NCBI GenBank assembly: GCA_948144175.1
Contig: CANXME010002453.1
Span: 1,296,001 to 1,360,000 of the forward strand
Reading direction: 5' to 3'
Length of the DNA stretch: 64,000 nt
Origin: Closterium sp. NIES-65
Taxonomy: Eukaryota > Streptophyta > Zygnematophyceae > Desmidiales > Closteriaceae
The translations under genes and the position numbers were made by a program. A model generated the notes under the pieces. That model was not told the origin of the DNA and did no database searches. It saw nothing but the letters and a program-made list of their open reading frames with translations. The number at the start of each line of letters is the position of its first letter. Within the stretch, counting starts at the first letter, position 1. Positions 57,125 through 64,000 of the stretch are shown piece after piece.

Positions 57125-58602
57125 TTATAATATCTCCTTCAGGCCGTCCTTGAAATAGATGAAGGTGAGATTGGCAGCACCATCCTTGTGGTAAGCATAA
57201 ACGAGTGAGCCGTCCAAATCCTCCAAACTCATGCTCTCACCAGCAAAGCTGCATGAGAGGAAAAACAAACAAACAAACAAACAAACAAAAACAACAAATC
57301 AATCAATCAATCAATCAGAGAGCAGGGAATATGTCGACAAGACCGATCTGAACACTGCAAGGCTCGAGGTTAGGGGTAGTGCGGGATGGGGGGAGGTGGA
57401 GGGAAAGATGAGGAGTGGGAAGTTGCGGCCGAAAACGTACAACTTCAGGTCAGCGAGATTGGAGATGAGCCAATTGGCAGCATCGGACGAGTGCGCCCTA
57501 AGTTTCATTTTCCTGTCATCAGAAATCAGGCTTGTGAGCTTATACATGTAATTCTTCAGGTAAGTGCCGAGCGCCCTCTTGTCAAATGGTGGTAGTTCCT
57601 GCACTTCACAAAAAAAAAGGAGAAAAAAACAACACGGATGCGGAGGCAACGGATGGTCAGGCATATAAGAAGAGCATTCGAAAACGACGATGGCTAGCAC
57701 AGATCATGTAAACTTTGACCGTAACTAGAGCAACCCTAGTACGAAATGGCTTGGCACTAGTATTATATTCTTAGTATGATCATTGTTAACGTGCCTGTAG
57801 GTTGAACATGGAGACAATATTCACGACCTTCTCGGGCTCACCCTCCTCCTCCTCGTCCTCGCCACGGCTCTTTTCCAGCCACTGCACATGTACACATGAT
57901 CGCAATGTCATCCAGACAACGATAAGATTAGCTACACGCGTGCGATCATTTGTGCTGACAAAGAACTTCTTGAAGTACTAGGTAAGATCTCTTAGGATCG
58001 CAACTGACGGGGTAAGATCTCTTAGGATCGCAACTGACGGGGTAAGATCTCTTAGGATCGCAACTGACGGGGTAAGATCTCTTAGGATCGCAACTGACGG
58101 GGTAAGATCTCTTAGGATCGCAACTGACGGGGTAAGATCTCTTAGGATCGCAACTGACGGGGTAAGATCTCTTAGGATCGCAATTGACGGGGTAAGATCT
58201 CTTAGGATTGCAACTGACGAGGTAAGATCTCTTAGGATCGCAACTGACGAGGTAAGATCTCTTAGGATCGCAACTGACGGGGTAAGATATCTTAGGATCG
58301 CAATTGACGGGGTAAGATCTCTTAGGATCGCAACTGACAAGGTAAGATCCCTTAGCATCGCAACCGACGGAATAAGATCTCTTAGGATCGCAACAGATCG
58401 CACTTGGCTCTCGACTTCGTAGAAGATGCCGTTGTGGGTCTCCTCGATTTCAAGAGCGCTGGACAGCAGGTCGTCACCTAATAACACGAATGAAAATCGA
58501 ATTGAGATTATCATGAAAAAAACTCGCATGTATGGAAACTCGCCGCATCGGACATCCTATAGCATGCAACGTACCGGAAATCAGATCCTGATAGAGAACC
58601 AT
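57125..58602 (-). CDS. TCTP: Translationally controlled tumour protein (TCTP)
   Basis: A small conserved eukaryotic cytosolic protein linked to growth control. Five exons: 58575-58602, 58404-58477, 57795-57881, 57444-57598, 57125-57248, total 155 codons plus stop, in frame throughout. Reads [26 protein letters not shown], then an acidic loop (GEDEEEEGE), [28 protein letters not shown], and the conserved end [20 protein letters not shown]. Plant TCTPs have about 168 residues; the shortfall is in the loop after EVES. Intron 3 starts GC (CAG then GCACGT) and ends CAG. Intron 2 holds a 30-bp satellite. Convergent with the HECT gene. Confidence 0.93.
57262..57320. repeat. (AAAC)n and (AATC)n microsatellites in TCTP intron 4
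   Basis: About six AAAC and five AATC units just inside intron 4. Confidence 0.9.
57978..58400. repeat. 30-bp tandem satellite in TCTP intron 2, starting at the splice donor
   Basis: About 14 units of GGTAAGATCTCTTAGGATCG plus CAACTGACGG, the first eight almost identical. The units nearest the exon are the most diverged. The donor region itself (CAA then GTGCGATCTGTTGCGATC) contains the GCGATC core of the unit. The unit is 30 bp, so the exon frame stays open through the whole array. Confidence 0.95.
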
Positions 58603-58669
58603 GGCTGCTGACGGAAGTGAGAAATAAGGTGGTTCCTTGTATGGCTGACACGAGGTGCCGCACCCATTT

Positions 58670-58678
58670 CTATTTATA
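58670..58678 (-). promoter_or_regulatory. TATA box of TCTP
   Basis: TATAAATAG on the minus strand, about 68 bp upstream of the ATG. Initiation about 30 bp downstream would leave a roughly 40-base leader with a pyrimidine-rich CCTTATTTCTCACTTCC, reminiscent of the TOP leaders of TCTP mRNAs in other eukaryotes (inference). Confidence 0.7.
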
Positions 58679-58689
58679 GCGGCTTGGAA

Positions 58690-60225
58690 GTGCTGAAAGC
58701 CGCGGCAGAGTAAGGTCGGGAAAAAATTGGACCCCGGGTCTAGTGTTGCCTCGCGTCACTATTTTTCCGGGGACCGTCGGGCGCAGCACCTCGAGGGGCA
58801 AAAGGACACGACCTTCCCGTCACCCCGCGCGGGCGCCCGAAAAATAACCCAGCACGTAGCTGGGAAGACGGGGAAGTTGTGGTTCCCCTGATAGTATCAG
58901 CAGCGCCCCACCCAGATATCTTAGTTCGCGATGGACTCCAGCCCACTCTCGACGGCCCAGGTCCTCTCGAACCTTGCCCAAGCCCCGCCAGGCCCGAAGG
59001 GAGTCGGCGTCTGTAACCCCGGGCACGCGAGGCCGGATGGTTCGGCACTCACCCTCGCCGACCCATAGTCGCCGAGCCAAAGTCGGTCATCTCTCTGCAA
59101 AACTCGGGCGCTCCTTTCCACCCCTGCCTACGTAGTAGTACCGGGGACCACATCCAGCTCCCTCACAACTGAGGCAATAGTGTCTCCCACCCACACTTCC
59201 CCCAGCCTCTGTTCGGTAGTACACGTGATGCTCGTTTGACTAACCCAAGGTTGCCTTGTAGAGAAGGCTTTTAAATGTTTCTAATTGTTTCGCGAATTTC
59301 GTCAACGTCGCACCTAGCAAAAAAGGGCATATAAAACAACTGTAACTCTCCATTGACTTTTTTACTTCAGTCTCTTCAGATATTCTTTGGTTTCTGTGGT
59401 TACTATTGGTTCATAGCCAATGCAGCTTGCTTAGGGTGCTTGTACTGTGGGTGCAGCTGGCTGGCGCAAAATACACGGGTGCAGAGTTTTTGGCGCGTCC
59501 AGGGAAAATTCGCGCGGAGCAGTTGAGCAACATGTGTACAAGAGCAGTACGGAACTGAGTCTCTGTTTGACACAGTGCTTTCTTTACTGAGCTGGTCCGA
59601 GCCGCACTGTGGCAGTGGTTGGTTCCTTTTCCGAACCTACAGCCCCCTAAAAGCAAACAGATTAGAAGTGCAGAAAGAAACTGTAGTGAAAGTTCAAAAA
59701 GTAAAACCAAGTGAATCAAACCATGTTGTACAATAACATACGGTATGGATAAAACAAAGGTTTTTGAGTTGATCACGCACGGTTACTGCCCAGTTTTCGA
59801 TCAGGGCGTGGAAGCAGCGCACCTTCAACGAAGTTATGCGACCCTGGGAGGCATCAACCCTAAAAACGATGCGAGTGTTTCTAGGTTCCCTAGGGTCTTA
59901 TTTTTTCTGCCCAGCCCTAACAGTTCCCGGTAGCGTCATCTAGTGCCCGGTAGCGTTCGGTGGAAATGTTTAGGGCTGACTGTCAAATGTTGTTTATATG
60001 TTTGTTAGGATTCTAGCCTACAGTCAGGTTCACAATATGGGTTACATCATTCTCTCCACACTTGACTTGTACTCCCTTTCCCTAACTACTCAACCATTCC
60101 GCTGTTCATTTATGAGATGGTATCATGAGTAGGTACGCTCCTAGCCTAGCCTAATCCCGCCCGTGCTCTGTTGCCTAGCCTAACCTAGTACCGTTTCGTC
60201 GCTCCGTTACTCCGTAGTAGCCTAC
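58690..60225. other. Unassigned region upstream of TCTP
   Basis: 58740-59125 is GC-rich and differs from its surroundings; the rest is AT-richer. I recognise no gene, RNA or element. The GC-rich block could be an old insertion. Confidence 0.35.
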
Positions 60226-60227
60226 CC

Positions 60228-60670
60228 TACGTAGCACACGCCACCCAGCAAAGCAGCACGCGCCACCCAGCAGAGCAGCGTGCGCCACCCAGCAAAGCAG
60301 CTCGCGCCCCTGTAGAGCAGCGCGCGGCCCTACAGAGCATCGCACGACCTTACGTAGCAGCGCGCGCCACCTTGCAGAGCAGCGAGCACCCCAACAGAGC
60401 AGCGCGCGCCTCGGCAGAGCAGCACGTGCCACCCCGCAAAGCAGTGGACGCCCCAGCAGAGCAGCGCGCGCCAACCAGCAGAGAAGCGCGCCCCTGCAGA
60501 CTAGTGCGCGCGCCCCTGCAGAGCAGCGCGCGCCACTCAGCAGTGCAGCGCGCGAACCTGCAGAGCAGCACGCGACCTTACAGAGCAGCGCGTGCCACCC
60601 TGCAGAGCAGCGCGCGCCACCCTGCAGAGCAGTGCGCCCCTGCAGACCAGCGTGTGCCCCTGCAAAAACC
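60228..60670. repeat. Degenerate 22-26 bp GC-rich tandem repeat
   Basis: Variants of CAGAGCAGCGCGCGCCACCC repeat about 19 times with varied spacing. Open in both strands (Ala/Arg/Ser/Cys-rich) but with no conserved frame, so not treated as coding. Confidence 0.85.
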
Positions 60671-61281
60671 ATGCGTAAAAAACGACAGTACTGTGCTTTT
60701 GGAGTTTAGTTTTAGTATACCCGCGTAATCAGCCGAAAACCCTAAAAAAAATGTCAAGAGAGACAGAGGGCCTCTCGGGAAAGGATAGTTCGTTCGCCGT
60801 TTTCAAAATTTCACTCCATACACTTGTACGCACGCGATGATACGGGGCACAGGGTGTAAGCGCGAGAGAGTGCACACTGACCATGCACGCAATTTTTTCG
60901 CGCTGCGCAAGACTTGTAGGGGCGAGTGTCCACATGGAGAGCGTCTAGTTTTTGTGCCACATACATGACTGCACTCACGCGTATCAATGGTTGTGTTCAG
61001 TAGCAAGGGTAACTCGCCAGCAATGGGCAAGATATGGGAGCCATTTTGGCGGAAAATCATGCTCGTCTTGGGAAAAGCGTAGAGTGATCGTTATCCGACC
61101 GAGCTCGGACCTGCTTCAGATGCTCGAAATTCCCAAACTGGTTTAGGCCTATTTCTCCCTTGTTCAATGTGCACTGGCAAACCATTGTACAGTGAACCAC
61201 GGACAAAACCAACCCCCATTTTTTAACCCTTGCTCCTGTGGTTAGGGAACGGGTTTGGAAAAACCTATGGGCAGATTAGGT

Positions 61282-61415
61282 TGTCGAGAGTAAAGGGAAG
61301 GATGGAATTGACTATCGAGAGTTTGGTACAAAAATATAACCTAAGGGGTTGTACCCCACAGTGAGTACCCCACTAAAGCTTACCCAAACTATAACATATA
61401 ACTATATGTTTGACA
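61282..61415 (-). repeat. copia-3 3' LTR (about 134 bp)
   Basis: On the minus strand starts TGTCAAACATATAGTTATA after TATGGGGGTG and probably ends at CTCTCGACA. Shares GGGGTACAACCC with the other LTRs. The end is inferred from length and the CA rule. Confidence 0.65.
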
Positions 61416-61603
61416 CACCCCCATAGGCAAAGTGGGGGAGAACAGAGGGTCACAAGACCAGTCGGGAAGTGCAAAGCAAGCTCAAGGTGGATCACAACGT
61501 CACCACGCAGTCTGAGATATATATGGAACAAGAATAGCACAGTGATCTCTACCTACAAGAGCAAGCATGCAGGTGTATATATAGATCACAGTACAAGCAA
61601 CGT

Positions 61604-63103
61604 CTACAGCAAGTGAGGAAAAGTGGGCACAAGGCCTAACAAAGTGCAAAAACGCTGATGATCACCAGACGGAAGTGCCTTGGTGAATATATCAGCTGTG
61701 TTGGCCCTAGTGGCCACGTAAGCAAGACGAAGCTGACCACGCTGCTGCAACTCTCGAGCCAGGAAGTAACGCAATGCGATGTGCTTCGTTCTGTGCTCCA
61801 GTCTGTGCTCCTCACACAAGGCAATGATTGCCTTGTTGTCGACGTACAGCACTGGAGGAGAACGAGGCCACTCTCCCAGGTCGCTCAGCAGGTAGGTGAG
61901 CCGGCATAACTCCTGTGCAGCCATGGCTGTGGCGTAGATATCAGCCTCACAACTGGAGCTGAGACCTGAAGACGAGCGTGTAGAACGCCAAGAAACTGAA
62001 CCAGAGCCAAGGGTGAAGGTGTAACCCTGTGACGACCGCTGCGTAGCCTGGTCGTCAACCCAAAAAGCGTCTGAGTGCCCAGTGAGGACAACTGGGCTCC
62101 GCCCTCCAAGCACGAGCCCCATGCCCGACGTACTGCACAAGTAGCGTAGTACCCTCTTAGCAGCATCCATGTGCACCTTTCAGTGCCGACCAGGAGCCAC
62201 GTAGCGAGCCAGAAGGCCAAGTGGGTACGCAAGGTCAGGACGAGTGCAGGTCATCAGGTACATGAGGCAGCCCACTAGCTCTGGGTAAGGACCACTCGGC
62301 TCTACGGACTCGTCCGAAGGTGGAGCTGAGAGCGAGTGACCTGTAGCCAGAGGAGTGTGCTGTGGCGAGGACCAGGTGAAGCCGAAGTGTTGAAGGACCT
62401 GCTGCACCATGTGTGACTGAGTCAAGGTGATTGTGCAAAGCCGGTCCATAATGAATATTCAAGCGAATTTTGCTGTCACTACGCGGATGGAAAGTCAGCG
62501 TATCTCCGTGCGGCGTGCTCTGTCCCGGGTGATCTGCAAGCCAAGGTAACTGCGCAGCTCACCCAGGTCTGTGCAAGTGTGTCTCTTCTTCAGCTCCGAC
62601 TTCACCACGGCGAGAGCCTCAGTGTCAGTAGTGGCAAAGACCAATTCGTCAACGTACACGAGGATGTAGAACGGCGGCAGCGAAGTGTCGGTGCGCAGAA
62701 ACAGCGACGGGTCAGCAGTCGACGGAGCAAACCCAAGAGCAGCAAGTGTCATCCTCAGTGTGTCGTGCTACTCATGTGGCGCCTAGCGGAGACCGTAGAC
62801 CGGCCGCCGTAGGCTCCACTCTGTACCAGGAGGGAACGACCTAGTGAAGTCAGGAGGGCGGCAAAGCCAGATCTCCTCGTGTAGGCTGCCCTGTAAGAAA
62901 GCTGTGCTGAAGTCAAGAGAGTGAAGCTCGTAGTCACGCTGAGCGGCAACGTGCAGCAGTACCCGAAGAGTGGTCATCTTTGGGGTGGGGGAGAAGGTCT
63001 GGAAGAAGTCGACTCCCTCCCGCTGACTGAAGCCTCGAGCAACGTAACGAGCCTTGAAGACAGGCGGAGAACGTGGCGGCCGCTTCACCCTGAAAATCCA
63101 CAT
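61604..63103 (-). pseudogene. copia-3 reverse transcriptase and RNase H
   Basis: RT from MWIFRVKRPP (about 63103) through FKARYVARGFSQREGVDFF and FLQGSLHEEIWL; TAG near 62769; LGLQITRDRARRT interrupted at about 62505; continuation ITLTQSHMVQQVL from about 62430; RNase H MHMDAAKRVLRYL to TADIFTKALPSG, stop at 61604. Only a few lesions, so younger than copia-2. Confidence 0.85.
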
Positions 63104-63154
63104 GCCACTGACGATGTTCGCCCTAGGAGGGGGAACCTCGTCGACGTAGGTGCC

Positions 63155-63534
63155 TGTGAGGATCTAGGATCGAGCTCAGAAAAGAGAGTTTGAATTGAAT
63201 CGAATTGAATGATTCACCTGGGTACAGCACGAGGCTATATATAGGCTCGACACAAGGCCAGTTACCCAGGTGTTACGCGAATGTTCTGAGGGTCGCGAAG
63301 CGCCCCGAACAGAACCTTCCCAAACTCAGTAGAAAGCAATTCGGTGGAAACCGAACAGGCTTGAGTTCGGTACACGTAACCTGGTTCGGTGCTATAACTA
63401 TACTTATATATAGGAATGCACCTAACCTAGGAAATCAAGCATATCTATGCATGATAAATAAAACCCAAGCTAGATATAGCGTAATAAAGTCTAGGCATGC
63501 TAGCAAAGCCAGCATAAGCCGTCGTACTCTCACA
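63155..63534. mobile_element. 380-bp solo LTR nested in copia-3
   Basis: Starts TGTGAG and ends CTCACA (inverted ends) and is flanked by GTGCC on both sides (63150-63154, 63535-63539). Removing it rejoins the RT reading GTYVDEVPPP with WKSTGT. It contains TATATATAGG (about 63236) and AATAAA-type signals. Unrelated to the short copia LTRs here. Confidence 0.85.
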
Positions 63535-63539
63535 GTGCC

Positions 63540-64000
63540 TGTGGACTTCCAGGATGCCATCTCTGCATCCATGGCTATCTGCCGCTGAGAGGAGTACTCA
63601 CCCGCGATCGCCTCAGCGTAAGAGCGCGGGGTCGGGATGTCTGGAGCATCCGGGTCTCCCTCAGGGGCAAGTAGCATGGACACGAGATGAGGCGCAGTGG
63701 CTATAAGACACTCAAGGTCCTCCTGCCTGTCCTCAAGGACGTCCGTGCCAAGAGCACACTCACCCCCGACGGACGGAGGACAGACAGACTCAGACTCAGC
63801 AACAAGACTAGCGGCGTAGTCTAGACGACATGCAGCAGCAAAGTCAACAAGCTCAGCGACTAAGGCAGACGCAGTAGCAGACTCAAACGACGGGTCAGTG
63901 ACGACTGTGGCTAGCAGACGCGTGATAGTAGGGTGAGCAGCACGGGTGCGGTCAGACTCAGGCGCAAGGAACGGTAGGCAGAGAGGATGCAGGAGGGGAC
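63540..64000 (-). pseudogene. copia-3 pol, linker and RT start
   Basis: Codes PSFES-TASALVAELVDFAA, CPPSVGGECALGTDVLEDRQE, LLAPEGDPDAPDIPTPRSYAEAI and MDAEMASWKSTGT, homologous to 12420-12790 of copia-1. Open to the window edge, except that the insertion at 63534 cuts it from the rest. Confidence 0.8.

Larger units (their letters stand above)
61282..64000 (-). mobile_element. copia-3: Ty1-copia element running off the right edge
   Basis: Minus-strand copia of the same family. From the right: Ser/Ala linker region, start of RT at about 63640, a solo-LTR insertion (63155-63534), RT with YVDELVF (about 62660; the usual YVDD Asp is Glu), an extra stretch of about 60-75 bp at about 62440-62505, RNase H 61604-62176, and the 3' LTR. 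Gag and the 5' part lie outside. Confidence 0.88.

Noticed and set aside
57978..58400. CRISPR-like array of 30-bp repeats
   Set aside because: Units abut with no spacers, in an intron of a eukaryotic gene.
58740..59125. rRNA or tRNA genes in the GC-rich block
   Set aside because: No recognisable rRNA core or cloverleaf could be traced by eye.
63150..63543. Mutator-like element with a 9-bp target duplication (GTGCCTGTG)
   Set aside because: The 9-bp match arises because the LTR itself begins TGTG like the target; TGTGAG/CTCACA ends with 5-bp GTGCC fit a solo LTR better.

Overview
The window is nuclear DNA from a streptophyte, most likely a charophyte-grade green alga. The evidence is a plant-type kinesin-12 of the phragmoplast group, a plant-type UPL5-like HECT ligase, plant-style Ty1-copia elements with an initiator-tRNA-Met primer site, spliceosomal introns and very repetitive introns. 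A zygnematophyte such as Closterium would fit, but that is inference, not a search result.

Layout. 0.4-5.7 kb (minus): an SP1/MUL1-like GIDE-domain membrane E3 ligase whose 3' end lies off the left edge; its introns hold a 63/66-bp palindromic satellite and a 21-bp satellite. 6.7-18.05 kb: a decayed hAT transposon, split by a complete but mutated Ty1-copia element (7132-14608, 5-bp target duplication TTGCC). 18.1-36.9 kb (minus): an intact kinesin-12 gene, its motor readable exon by exon, followed by a very long coiled coil. 37.0-38.6 kb: intergenic, with an imperfect foldback. 38.8-49.08 kb: a degenerate L1-like LINE, interrupted at 41.17-46.02 kb by a second, 5'-truncated copia element. 49.6-56.8 kb (plus): a UPL5-like HECT E3 ligase of about 2,027 residues in four exons. 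57.1-58.6 kb (minus): TCTP, five exons, with a TATA box. 58.7-61.3 kb: gene-poor, with a degenerate satellite. 61.28-64 kb (minus): a third copia element running off the right edge and carrying a nested solo LTR.

The most unusual signal is in the host genes. Their introns, and some coding parts, are full of short tandem duplications, many carrying a truncated copy of the neighbouring exon plus its splice site. At the junctions of many of these duplications sits a short near-perfect palindrome of the form TTTTGAG-NNNN-CTCAAAA, whose central four bases differ between loci (TCGA, ACGT, GCGC, AATT) yet stay self-complementary. I read this as one process that makes tandem duplications and leaves a palindromic joint, or as a tiny palindromic element with unusually long target duplications. 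Its association with duplications can be seen directly; the mechanism is inference.

The host genes have unrelated jobs (organelle-membrane ubiquitination, cytokinesis, ubiquitin ligation, growth control), so no operon-like cooperation is implied. UPL5-like and TCTP are convergent, with about 300 bp between their stop codons. Exon coordinates were read by eye and may be off by a few bases.
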